Assembly (NCBI RefSeq): GCF_009707955.1
Contig: NZ_WMDQ01000003.1
Coordinates: 434,001-498,000 of the forward strand
From: Flavobacterium sp. LC2016-13
Lineage (GTDB): Bacteria; Bacteroidota; Bacteroidia; Flavobacteriales; Flavobacteriaceae
DNA length: 64,000 nucleotides
Reading direction: 5' to 3'
Positions within the stretch are counted from its first letter, which is position 1. Every line of letters starts with the position of its first letter. Shown here in pieces: positions 26,822 through 34,413 of this stretch. The translations under genes were made by a program, and so were the position numbers. The notes beneath the pieces are model-generated. The model ran no database searches, had not been told where the DNA came from, and worked only from the letters and a program-made list of their open reading frames with translations.

Positions 26822-26924
26822 CCTGCGTTTAGCCTTCATTTTAGTGATTACCAAAAACTGTACGCAATTATTAAATGCGGCATCTTAGATCATTACTGAT
26901 TTAACATGCAAATCAATTTGCCTT

Positions 26925-26957
26925 AAAGGGCAGCACTCTGATAATGTGCTGCCCTTT
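26925..26957 (+). terminator. Rho-independent terminator of the first efflux operon
   Basis: A 12-bp perfect stem (26925-26936 with 26946-26957, AAAGGGCAGCAC), 9-base loop and T-run lie about 100 bases after the adaptor stop. The following gene-free DNA to 27242 contains AAAGACGCAGAGGCGCTAAG- and GAAGCTTCG-type interspersed words only. Confidence 0.9.
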
Positions 26958-27242
26958 TTTTTGTTTCAGGTTTTTGGTTTCAAGTATCCTGCAAGGTTTT
27001 TTTCTAACCTTGTAGGTATTTTATCAGCTGTCGAAATTTTCTCGCAAAGACGCAGAGGCGCTAAGTTTTAAAATTATTTTATATAAACATTATTGTTGTT
27101 CTGAGCGTTACGAAGCTTCGCAAGAAGGCTTTTGAAAACTAAACTTGATTTTAAATATTAATCTATAATTTCCCCTTTAATTCACAAAAATCCTAGATAT
27201 CAAGTACTTGCTGAAATTATTTTTAAAATACTCATTAAAAAA

Positions 27243-27274
27243 TTTGCGAAACCAAATAGTTGCATATATATTTG
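27243..27274 (+). promoter_or_regulatory. Bacteroidota-type promoter for the PhnB-like gene
   Basis: TTTG (27243-27246), 20 bases, then TATATTTG (27267-27274), 42 bases before the ATG at 27317. This is a close match to TTTG-N19-TAnnTTTG with one extra base in the spacer. Confidence 0.75.
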
Positions 27275-27316
27275 CAACCGATCAGTTTCTTAATTAATAA
27301 TTTTAAAATAAATATT

Positions 27317-27748
27317 ATGGCAATTATTAATCCTTACATTCACTTCAACGGAAATGCCGAAGAAGCATTTACATTTTACAAATCTGTTTTTGGTGGTGAT
27401 TTTTCAAAGATTTCCCGATACGAAGACATCTCAAGCGATCAGTATCCTATTCCGGAAAATGATTCTAACAGAATTATGCATATTGTTTTGCCTATTGGTA
27501 AAGGCAATTCGTTAATGGCAAGTGACACATTAACAAGCATGGGACAAGTAATGGAAAAAGACAACAGATATACGGTTTTTATTAGTGTTGAAAGTCAGGA
27601 AGAAGCCGTTAAATTGTTCATCGGACTTTCTAATGGCGGTACAATCGAAATGCCAATAGGTTACAGTCCGTGGGGTAATTATTTTGGAATGTTTTCAGAC
27701 AAATTTGGTGTTCAGTGGATGATAGATTTTGACCCGAAAAATATATGA
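27317..27748 (+). CDS. PhnB/VOC-superfamily small protein
   Basis: 143 aa from the ATG at 27317; an upstream in-frame ATG at 27260 would lie inside the promoter, so it is rejected. It begins INPYIHFNGNAEEAFTFYKS and has VFGGDF and, near the end, GYSPWGNYFGMFSDKFGVQW, the signature of PhnB/YjdN-type VOC proteins (demethylubiquinone-methyltransferase-like fold). Members usually form dimers with paired beta-alpha-beta modules; no enzymatic activity is established for this lineage. Cytoplasmic, monocistronic. Confidence 0.85.
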   Translation: MAIINPYIHFNGNAEEAFTFYKSVFGGDFSKISRYEDISSDQYPIPENDSNRIMHIVLPIGKGNSLMASDTLTSMGQVMEKDNRYTVFISVESQEEAVKLFIGLSNGGTIEMPIGYSPWGNYFGMFSDKFGVQWMIDFDPKNI

Positions 27749-27777
27749 GACGAGATGTTTGTTAGGTACTTTCTCTG

Positions 27778-27923
27778 CTAGTTTCAGCGTCTCACTTTTG
27801 AACACAAAGAGTGGTAACTTCTATAAAATAAAATCTAGTAACGGTTTTGCCGAAAAGATATTTATAGAGTGGATATAGTATTGTTGATTTTGATTGCGTT
27901 CACGAGCGAGACGCTCACGTTGG
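27778..27923. repeat. ~145-bp element with inverted termini, copy A
   Basis: Right terminus GTTCACGAGCGAGACGCTCA; left terminus (CTAG, then AGCGTCTCAC..TTTTGAAC) is its imperfect inverse. The interior shares AACACAAAGAGTG and ATTGTTGATTTTGATTGC with copy C at 34077-34221. It is short, non-coding and MITE-like in shape, although no clear target-site duplication was found. It lies between the PhnB-like gene and the vgrG region; 27924-28219 shows nothing else. Confidence 0.75.
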
Positions 27924-28219
27924 GAATTTACAAAAAATTATTTTTCTTCTATTTAGGATTAACAATATTGTATTTATAAGAAATTATTTTTTTTGATAAA
28001 AATAGAAACAACGGAATACTATACATCAAAAGTTCTGTTAACATGTATTATCATAAATACTAACCTTTTTTTTCTTAGAAATTTACCCTTCCTCTAAAAT
28101 TAAAAGACTTCACTCAAAAATGTCTTATTCTGTTATTACTAAAACTTTTACTAGTTAATAAATTGAACTACGTAAACCTAAATTTACTAAATCGATTTCG
28201 TTTAATAAAAATAGTGATT

Positions 28220-28696
28220 ATGCAGACCAAAGATAAACTCATTAAATTATTAACTCAAAAGTATAATTCTCATATTACAATTTATGGTAATTATGAGAAA
28301 AATAAAAACACTCTTCTTTTAGATTCTAACTCAGAAACCTTATTTACGATACAAGACGATTTTCTATTTTCTTTTAAAGATAAAGATCACAACAGCTGGT
28401 CAACAATCCCAAAAGAAGTGTATGTAAACGGTACAAAAATTTATCCAAATTTAGGTGACAGCATTACTCGAAGTGATGGTGTAAAACATTGTTTCACCAC
28501 AAAAGAAAATGTGATAGAAATGGCTGTCTCCTATTTTGAAAAATTTATCATCCCTTATTATGGACTTAAGGTAAACTGGAGAGTCTGTCATTTTCAGGAG
28601 ATGATAAACGGAACAAAATACAGCTATAAATTATCTGAAATAAAATTTAAATCATCTTCGTACAAGGAAATCGAAGCTTACATATCATCTAACTAA
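28220..28696 (+). CDS. Unknown protein directly upstream of vgrG (paralogue at 37396)
   Basis: 158 aa from the ATG at 28220 (an in-frame ATG at 28163 would add 19 residues). It has no signal peptide or membrane helix, so it is cytoplasmic. It shares the order KLLTQKYNSHITIYGNYEKN / TLLLD / FLFSFKDKDHNSW / FTTKENVIEMAVSYFEK with the smaller protein at 37396-37731. A C-terminal extension of about 50 residues (from YYGLKVNWRVCHF) is unique to it. It ends 10 bases before vgrG, so it is probably co-transcribed. Genes in this position are often adaptors or effector chaperones; that role is inference and the family is not recognised. Confidence 0.7.
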   Translation: MQTKDKLIKLLTQKYNSHITIYGNYEKNKNTLLLDSNSETLFTIQDDFLFSFKDKDHNSWSTIPKEVYVNGTKIYPNLGDSITRSDGVKHCFTTKENVIEMAVSYFEKFIIPYYGLKVNWRVCHFQEMINGTKYSYKLSEIKFKSSSYKEIEAYISSN

Positions 28697-28706
28697 CAAT
28701 AAAATT

Positions 28707-30491
28707 ATGTCAAATTTCTCAGAACAAGTTCATATAACGATTGACGAATTTACGCAAACCGTTGTGTACTACGATTTAGAGTTATCTCAAATAATGATGG
28801 ATCATCATTATTTTTCGTTTGTATGGCAGTATACAGGAAAAGCAGTTATTAAACCAGCAGACCAGGCAGCAGCCGTTCGTAAATATGAAGGAAGGGAAGT
28901 TATTTTTACTTTTAAAAGCCTAAACGGCGGCATTAAATTAATGTCTAAAGGAATCATCACCAAACTTAAATCGGTTGATGTAAACGGAAGTCCGGTTGGT
29001 TTACATGTAAAAGGAATAAGTCACACGGTTTTACTCGATGACATGAAAAAATCCAGAACTTTTCTGGACCGCAACCTACAGGAAATAGCACTGAATATTT
29101 TTGCCGAAGAAACTGCCGGAGAATTTTATCAAAGAGATGCCATTGAACCTACTTACATCAAAATTTTCGATTACAAACCGCAATACAACGAAACCAGTTT
29201 TGATTTCTTAAAACGTCTTTCTGCCCGTTACGGACAATGGTTTTATTTTGACGGAATGCGCATACAATTGGGACAAACCAAAACCAGTAAAGTAAAACTA
29301 ATCAACGGGGCTTCACTTCATGAATTTGGTATTGAAACCAATTTAGTTTCCCATAAAACCTCTTTTGGAGGCTATGATTATAATACTGCCAGCAATATTA
29401 CAGCCTCAGAAGCCAAAACCAATACAGGAAGCGTTGATAGTTTCTCAAGGATTATTTTAGACAGGCAAGCCTCGGTTTCTCAACCCAATCTAAATATTGG
29501 CGCCTATACCAATCAGGCGCAAAATGCAACAGAAATTGCAGAATTGTCCAAACTGCAAACCGCAAGTCGAGATGCCAATAGTGTTTTTTATACCGGAATA
29601 TCTTATTTGCCTATTGGCGTGGGGCAGGTTTTTACCATTCAGGATCAAACCGTAGAACATGAACTTCTTGCTATTGAAGTGATTCACCACTCGCAAGTTC
29701 ACGGAAATTACAAATGTGAATTCAAAGCCATTCCTGCTGATGTTGCCGCACCGCATTATACCAATGTAAATGCATTTGCCATTGCACAAAGCCAGTCTGC
29801 CAAAGTATTTGACAACAATGACCCCGAAGGATTAGGACGCATAAAAGTCGATTTTTATTGGGGAGCCGGAAGCACAAAAAGTGAATGGATGCGCGTAGCG
29901 CAACAATATTCAGGAGACGCAAGAGGAATTTACTGGACGCCTGAAATTGGCGATGAAGTATTGGTTGATTTTGAAGGCAGTAATATCGATTGCCCGTATG
30001 TTTTAGCATCGCATTATAACGGAAAAGCCAAACCTGAATTTTTTGATTCTAAAAACATGATTAAAGGATGGAAACTGAAATTTGGTCAATTGTTCAAGTT
30101 CGTTGAGAAAGTAGGAATTTGGCTTTCTGACCCGAGTGGGAATGAAATTCATTTGGATGAAGAGAATAAAAATATAAATGCCACTACTCCCGAAACTTTT
30201 ACAGTACGTGCAAAGAATATCGTTTTTGAAGCAACGGAAAGTATAACTTTTAAAGCAGGAACTAACATCATACAAGAGGCTGAAAATGATATAAACATTA
30301 CTGCTGCTGGCAGACTACTTGAAAACGGCGATGAAAAAATAGAAATTATTGATGAAAAAATCACGATAAACGCTGCAGAACATATTGAGACAGCAGAGAA
30401 AATAAACATGAATGCTACAAATGGAGACATGACATTCAAAGCTTCAAAAACGATTCACGCCAACAGCGGAGAGAAAAGCAATTTTAATTAA
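28707..30491 (+). CDS. vgrG: VgrG-like type VI secretion spike protein
   Basis: 594-aa homologue of the T6SS spike. A gp27-like region spans residues about 1-350 (YNETSFDFLKRLSARYGQWFYF, DGMRIQLG). The gp5-type OB-fold is at about 365-440 (DPEGLGRIKVDFYW, WMRVAQQYSG, YWTPEIGDEVLVDF). The beta-helix tip runs from about 470 to the end, with short strand repeats such as NIVFEATESITFKAGTN. Length and form fit the Bacteroidota subtype (T6SSiii). No sheath, tube, baseplate or ClpV gene lies within the window, so this is an orphan vgrG locus relying on a T6SS elsewhere. It is followed by candidate cargo genes. Confidence 0.9.
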   Translation: MSNFSEQVHITIDEFTQTVVYYDLELSQIMMDHHYFSFVWQYTGKAVIKPADQAAAVRKYEGREVIFTFKSLNGGIKLMSKGIITKLKSVDVNGSPVGLHVKGISHTVLLDDMKKSRTFLDRNLQEIALNIFAEETAGEFYQRDAIEPTYIKIFDYKPQYNETSFDFLKRLSARYGQWFYFDGMRIQLGQTKTSKVKLINGASLHEFGIETNLVSHKTSFGGYDYNTASNITASEAKTNTGSVDSFSRIILDRQASVSQPNLNIGAYTNQAQNATEIAELSKLQTASRDANSVFYTGISYLPIGVGQVFTIQDQTVEHELLAIEVIHHSQVHGNYKCEFKAIPADVAAPHYTNVNAFAIAQSQSAKVFDNNDPEGLGRIKVDFYWGAGSTKSEWMRVAQQYSGDARGIYWTPEIGDEVLVDFEGSNIDCPYVLASHYNGKAKPEFFDSKNMIKGWKLKFGQLFKFVEKVGIWLSDPSGNEIHLDEENKNINATTPETFTVRAKNIVFEATESITFKAGTNIIQEAENDINITAAGRLLENGDEKIEIIDEKITINAAEHIETAEKINMNATNGDMTFKASKTIHANSGEKSNFN

Positions 30492-30497
30492 TTAGAT

Positions 30498-30668
30498 ATG
30501 GCAATAATTAAACGAGCAAGAAACAGCATCCTTAAAATAAACACAAGGCATGTTATAATAGCAGGTGAAATAGAAAAAACAGCAGAAACCATAAAATTGG
30601 TTGCTACTTATGGAAATATAGAATTATACAGTACAAATAAAATTATAAAAAATGGGAACATCAATTAG
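30498..30668 (+). CDS. 56-aa protein resembling the VgrG beta-helix tip
   Basis: A short gene beginning 6 bases after the vgrG stop. It starts MAIIKRARNSILKINTRHVI and continues IEKTAETIKLVATYGNIELY and STNKIIKNGNIN, with the same spacing of residues as the VgrG tail (IETAEKINMNATNGDMTFKA, then SKTIHANSGEKSN). This suggests a strand module that could stack on or mimic the spike tip. The stop overlaps the next gene's start by 17 bases at an A-run, so a frameshift would fuse it to the candidate effector. A 5'-truncated copy exists at 32386-32487. No family name recognised. Confidence 0.65.
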   Translation: MAIIKRARNSILKINTRHVIIAGEIEKTAETIKLVATYGNIELYSTNKIIKNGNIN

Positions 30669-31515
30669 TCTTGGGGATTACGAGCCAGAAAAAATACCAG
30701 AACCTTGGGAAGAATATCAATATAGAGATTTGTCAAGAGCATATTATACGCAAAGTATTTCAATAAGAATCAATGGATTATTTCATTGTATAACAGCTTT
30801 AACGTCTTTAGAATTGAATAAATGTTATACTGATCCAGTAGAAAAAGGAGAATATTTATCTACAACTGCAAGAAATTGTTATTTAAGTGCTTTAACTATT
30901 TATATGGACAATAAAGGCAGAATAATTAAAGGAGAAAAAGTGCTTACACAATTTAAACTGAAATCTAATAATGGAGAGCATATTTTAGATTCATCATTTA
31001 AGGTAAGAAAGCAAATGGAGTTATGTGTTGATAAAAAGGAACTTCATAATCATGTAATAAAAAACAAGCAGATTACTTTTAGAAATGGAAAAATATATTC
31101 TTTAAAAAAATTTCATGAATATATTATACAAGCCTCTATTTGTAATCGTCGTACTGATGTAAATTATACCAATCTAAAAGTTACAGGAAATCGAGATGAG
31201 CTAAATAAAAAGCTAAGTCTTTTGGGAATAGCCGAGTCTTCTGTTGGTTTTGTATCAGGAAAAGCGCCGGTAATTGCTGAAACGGCAATGAAAATTTTAG
31301 GTTTGGCGTTAAGTACAGAACCACAATTTAATCTTGCAGAATATACTTTTCCTATAAATGGACCAGTTTATCTTGATAATAAAACTGTGATTCAAAATTA
31401 CAAAAGAGAAAATCATAATGGATATATATCTTCTCAAAAACTACAAGGCATCCCTCATGAAGAAAAGAGAGATATTCTAGAAGAATTGGAAGAAATTGGA
31501 TTGAATATAAAATAA
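30652..31515 (+). CDS. Candidate T6SS effector, copy 1 (unknown family)
   Basis: 287 aa, no signal peptide. It opens MGTSISLGDYEPEKIPEPWE, a Pro/Glu-rich lead, and has a central block CNRRTDVNYTNLKVTGNRDEL. A glycine/alanine-rich hydrophobic stretch (about residues 197-224, ESSVGFVSGKAPVIAE followed by MKILGLALS) could insert in membranes. The protein is unrecognised. A close copy lies at 32471-33343, and each copy is followed by a matching lipoprotein gene. Position behind vgrG and the paired lipoprotein suggest a secreted toxin with its immunity protein, probably acting on the envelope; this is inference. Confidence 0.6.
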   Translation: MGTSISLGDYEPEKIPEPWEEYQYRDLSRAYYTQSISIRINGLFHCITALTSLELNKCYTDPVEKGEYLSTTARNCYLSALTIYMDNKGRIIKGEKVLTQFKLKSNNGEHILDSSFKVRKQMELCVDKKELHNHVIKNKQITFRNGKIYSLKKFHEYIIQASICNRRTDVNYTNLKVTGNRDELNKKLSLLGIAESSVGFVSGKAPVIAETAMKILGLALSTEPQFNLAEYTFPINGPVYLDNKTVIQNYKRENHNGYISSQKLQGIPHEEKRDILEELEEIGLNIK

Positions 31516-31531
31516 TAATAATAATAATAAT
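31511..31531. repeat. (AAT)7 trinucleotide repeat before the lipoprotein start
   Basis: Seven AAT units fill the space between the effector stop and the ATG at 31532, where translation signals would be. The duplicate cassette lacks it and instead overlaps the two genes by 22 bases. Confidence 0.9.
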
Positions 31532-32206
31532 ATGAAATTTTTACCAATACTATTTTTAGCTCTTGGAGCTATATCCTGTCACAACACAGATACAATTAAT
31601 CATTACCTAACTAAACCCATAAATCCACAAGTATTGGAAAGCAATGGTTTTTATAAGTATTCCTATTTAGTAATATTAGATGATCAAGATAAAGTTGATG
31701 ATACTATCAGATGTAACGTAAAATATGATATGTATTCAAATGTAAAACCTGAAAAAAATGCAGAAGGTAAATTATATCCGACACAATTATGGAATTTCTT
31801 TCGTAAAGATTCAATTAAAAAAAAGAGAAACATAGATTATCTTAAAAATGATTTAAACAACAGAATTATAACATATGTTTTTATAAATAATACTCTATCA
31901 TATAAAAGCATTATTATAAAATCCCTTGATAAAACAACAAAAAGAATAGCTGATTTAACTACAAAAGAGAAAATCATAAAATACTATGACAGTTTAAAAA
32001 TTTCTATAAAGCCATTTTTTGAAAAAAATATTAGTACAGAAAAATATACGACTTTATTTATGATTGATAATTATAGAACAATAATTTATTATAACGATAA
32101 AGATAGTTCTTATGAAATGTTTACAAATTATAAGAATAATTATAATTACAATATTTTAGAAGATTGGTATGGTGGAAGAACAACTTATGGTAATCCAGTT
32201 AAGTAA
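31532..32206 (+). CDS. Candidate immunity lipoprotein, copy 1 (unknown family)
   Basis: 224 aa with a lipoprotein signal MKFLPILFLALGAISC, so probably anchored in an envelope membrane. The mature part (TINHYLTKPINPQVLESNGF, LDDQDKVDDTIRC, KYDMYSNVKPEK, TQLWNFF) is closely matched by the protein at 33322-34029. It is paired with the candidate effector at 30652. Envelope-anchored immunity proteins are known for T6SS toxins acting in the periplasm, so the pairing suggests such a target. No recognised domain; a function other than immunity is possible. Confidence 0.62.
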   Translation: MKFLPILFLALGAISCHNTDTINHYLTKPINPQVLESNGFYKYSYLVILDDQDKVDDTIRCNVKYDMYSNVKPEKNAEGKLYPTQLWNFFRKDSIKKKRNIDYLKNDLNNRIITYVFINNTLSYKSIIIKSLDKTTKRIADLTTKEKIIKYYDSLKISIKPFFEKNISTEKYTTLFMIDNYRTIIYYNDKDSSYEMFTNYKNNYNYNILEDWYGGRTTYGNPVK

Positions 32207-32242
32207 GATTTGTTAATTTAAAGTATATATTTTTTCCCCACT

Positions 32243-32380
32243 CTGGCGCGATTGCCTCAGTCGTGAATATAAATAATGATAACAATAAAGTAAATCTATT
32301 AATAGTTTATCAAAAGATGTCTAAAGAAATATCGTAATTCTTAATTTAAATTGCGTTCACGAGTGAGACACTCGCATAAG
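32243..32380. repeat. ~138-bp element with inverted termini, copy B (diverged)
   Basis: Left end CTGGCGCGATTGCCTCAGTC; right end GTTCACGAGTGAGACACTCG. It shares ends with copies A and C, while the interior has drifted. It lies exactly between the two effector-lipoprotein cassettes, and six bases after it begins the truncated mini-gene copy at 32386. Confidence 0.65.
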
Positions 32381-32385
32381 CATGG

Positions 32386-32487
32386 GAAATAGAAAAAACA
32401 GCAGAAACGATAACGTTAATTGCTACTTATGGTAATATAGATTTATACAGTACAAATAAAATTATAAAAAATGGGAACATCAATTAG
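32386..32487 (+). pseudogene. 5'-truncated copy of the 56-aa spike-tip-like gene
   Basis: From 32386 the frame reads EIEKTAETITLIATYGNIDL and then YSTNKIIKNGNIN, nearly identical to residues 24-56 of the 30498-30668 protein, and stops at the same place relative to the downstream ATG. Upstream homology ends abruptly at the repeat element, with an in-frame stop at 32377 and no start codon. The first 23 codons were evidently lost when the cassette was duplicated or the element inserted. Confidence 0.75.
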
Positions 32488-33343
32488 TCTGGGCAATTAT
32501 GAGCCGGAAATAATTCCAGAGCCTTGGGAGGAATATCAATATAGAGATTTGTCAAGAGCATATTATACACAAAGTTTAAACATGACAATTGATTCTGATG
32601 GATTATTGCATTGTGTAACTGCATTAACTTCTTTAGAACTCAATAAATGTTTTACCGATTCAGAAAAGAATGATAATATAAATAAAACCCCAAGAAATTG
32701 TTATTTAAGTGCCTTAACCATTTATTTGGATAATAAAGGAGAAATAATAAAAGGAGAAAAAATAATGACCCAATTTAGACTCATTTACGATCAATCTAAA
32801 AATAGGCATATTTTGGATTCTTCATTTAAAATTAGAAAACAAAAAGAAGCGTGTATAGATGCCAAAGAGTTACACGATCATGTTATCAAAAACAAAACAG
32901 TAACCTTTAGAAACGGAAAAATTTATCTATTAAAAAAGTTTCACGAATATATTGCTCAGGCATCGCTTTGTAACCGACGTACCGATGTAAATTATACTAA
33001 CTTAAAAGTTACAGCAAACCGTGATGAGTTAAATAATAAATTAAGTCTTTTAGGTATAGGAGAATCTTCTGTTGGTTTTGTATCAGGAAAAGCTCCTGTA
33101 ATTGCTGATGCAGCAATGAAAATTTTGGGTATGGCATTAAGTGCTGAATCACAATTTAGTCTTGCAGAATATACGTATCCTATTGCTGGACCTGTTTATT
33201 TGGATAATAAAACAAGAATTCAAAAATATAAAAGAGAAAATACAAATGGCTATGTATCTCCTCAGAGAACAAAAGGTAAGCCTGAGCAAGAAAATAGAGA
33301 TACATTAAAAGAATTAGAAGAATGTGGATTCGTACTAAAATAA
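32471..33343 (+). CDS. Candidate T6SS effector, copy 2 (unknown family)
   Basis: 290-aa paralogue of the 30652-31515 protein, similar over its whole length: MGTSISLGNYEPEIIPEPWE, RNCYLSALTIYLDNKGEIIK, CNRRTDVNYTNLKVTANRDE and SSVGFVSGKAPVIADAAMKI. By eye most positions are identical. Differences cluster at residues about 36-70 and in the C-terminal 30 residues, the pattern expected if those surfaces decide partner specificity. It overlaps the following lipoprotein gene by 22 bases. Likely a duplicated cargo protein with altered specificity (inference). Confidence 0.6.
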   Translation: MGTSISLGNYEPEIIPEPWEEYQYRDLSRAYYTQSLNMTIDSDGLLHCVTALTSLELNKCFTDSEKNDNINKTPRNCYLSALTIYLDNKGEIIKGEKIMTQFRLIYDQSKNRHILDSSFKIRKQKEACIDAKELHDHVIKNKTVTFRNGKIYLLKKFHEYIAQASLCNRRTDVNYTNLKVTANRDELNNKLSLLGIGESSVGFVSGKAPVIADAAMKILGMALSAESQFSLAEYTYPIAGPVYLDNKTRIQKYKRENTNGYVSPQRTKGKPEQENRDTLKELEECGFVLK

Positions 33344-34029
33344 TATTTAAGATTAGAATTATAGGCGTTTTGCTGATTACATTTATATCTACAACATGTA
33401 GTAAAAAAGATACAATTAATCACTTTTTGACTAAGCCTATAACACAGGAAGAGTTAGAAAAGAATGGTTTTTATAAATATTCATATACTGTAATATTAGA
33501 TGATGAAGATAAAGTTGATGATACTATACGTTGTTTAATTAAATACGACATGTACTCCAATGTAAAACCAGAAAAAATGGAAAATGGAAAAATATGTCCA
33601 ACTCAATTATGGAATTTTTATAGTGAAGATTCAATTAAAAAAAGAAAAAATACTGACTACCTTAAAAATGAATTGAATAATAGAATTATAACTTATCTTT
33701 TTAGGAATGATTCTTTGTTTTACAAAGATATATCTATAGAGTTTTTTGATAAAACTCAGAATAAAATGCCTGATCTAACAAGTAGAAAAAAAATTATTAA
33801 TTATTATAACGGAATCAAAGTTTCTATAGAACCATTAATAAAAGATGCTAAGGAAGGAGAAAAATATGCTACACAATTTCTAATTGATAATTACAAGACT
33901 AGATTTTTTTACTCTGACACAAAAAGTGATTATGAAATTTTCACAAATTACTTAATGAGTTCTACTTCTTATCCTATAAAAGAAGATTGGTACTCAGGTT
34001 ACATATATGAAGTATATTATTTTGACTAA
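33322..34029 (+). CDS. Candidate immunity lipoprotein, copy 2 (unknown family)
   Basis: 235 aa. Start taken at the ATG at 33322, which overlaps the effector gene by 22 bases and gives a basic N-region (MWIRTKIIFKIRI) before a hydrophobic core and lipobox ITFISTTC. The mature part aligns with copy 1: KKDTINHFLTKPITQEELEK, LDDEDKVDDTIRC, KYDMYSNVKPEK, TQLWNFY, and EDWYSGY near the end. Divergence is greatest in the last third. Predicted envelope lipoprotein paired with the effector copy 2. Confidence 0.6.
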   Translation: MWIRTKIIFKIRIIGVLLITFISTTCSKKDTINHFLTKPITQEELEKNGFYKYSYTVILDDEDKVDDTIRCLIKYDMYSNVKPEKMENGKICPTQLWNFYSEDSIKKRKNTDYLKNELNNRIITYLFRNDSLFYKDISIEFFDKTQNKMPDLTSRKKIINYYNGIKVSIEPLIKDAKEGEKYATQFLIDNYKTRFFYSDTKSDYEIFTNYLMSSTSYPIKEDWYSGYIYEVYYFD

Positions 34030-34122
34030 ATGAAAAAATTAAAAATATTATTATTGGTTTTATCTTTTTCCCACTGCTGGCGCGAGCGTCTCGTTCATGA
34101 ACACAAAGAGTGTAACTTGTAA
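34030..34122 (+). pseudogene. Lipoprotein signal peptide truncated by repeat element C
   Basis: Beginning immediately after the preceding stop, ATG opens MKKLKILLLVLSFSHC, a typical lipoprotein leader. From about base 34077 the frame runs into repeat copy C (translated as WRERLVHEHKECNL) and stops at 34120-34122. It looks like the 5' stub of a third cassette lipoprotein gene cut by the repeat. A functional 30-aa lipopeptide cannot be excluded. Confidence 0.55.
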
Positions 34123-34221
34123 TACAATAAATCTCGTAACACTTTTTCGAAAAAATATTACGAGAGCTGATATCCATATTGTTGATTTTGATTGCGTTCA
34201 CGAGCGAGACGCTCGTGCTAG
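34077..34221. repeat. ~145-bp element with inverted termini, copy C
   Basis: Left terminus CTGGCGCGAGCGTCTCGTTC, then ATGAAC; right terminus GTTCACGAGCGAGACGCTCG, then TGCTAG. These are imperfect inverses over about 26 bp. The interior matches copy A (AACACAAAGAGTG near the left end, ATTGTTGATTTTGATTGC near the right). It is the best preserved copy. No open frame of note and no evident target duplication. Confidence 0.8.
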
Positions 34222-34413
34222 CTTTTAGAATTGCAAAATAAATTAATTGTTCTAAAATAAAATTTCTCTTACCAATTTGTAAGAAAAAAATAAATACATT
34301 TGAGAAGAATAAATGAAACAAACTTTCTTGATTATATCCAATTTTGGGTAAATTGATGAAGGTTTTTTTATATCTAAAAAGTTGTGCGACAACATAGAAA
34401 AACACTTTAAAGG

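Noticed and set aside
28707-30491. Complete T6SS, phage tail or extracellular contractile injection cluster
   Set aside because: Only the VgrG spike is present. No sheath, tube, baseplate, membrane complex or ClpV gene is seen from 27 to 38 kb.
30640-30660. -1 ribosomal frameshift at the A-rich heptamer before the effector ATG
   Set aside because: The downstream frame is +1 relative to the mini-gene, so a -1 shift would not join them; only loss of one base (or gain of two) would.
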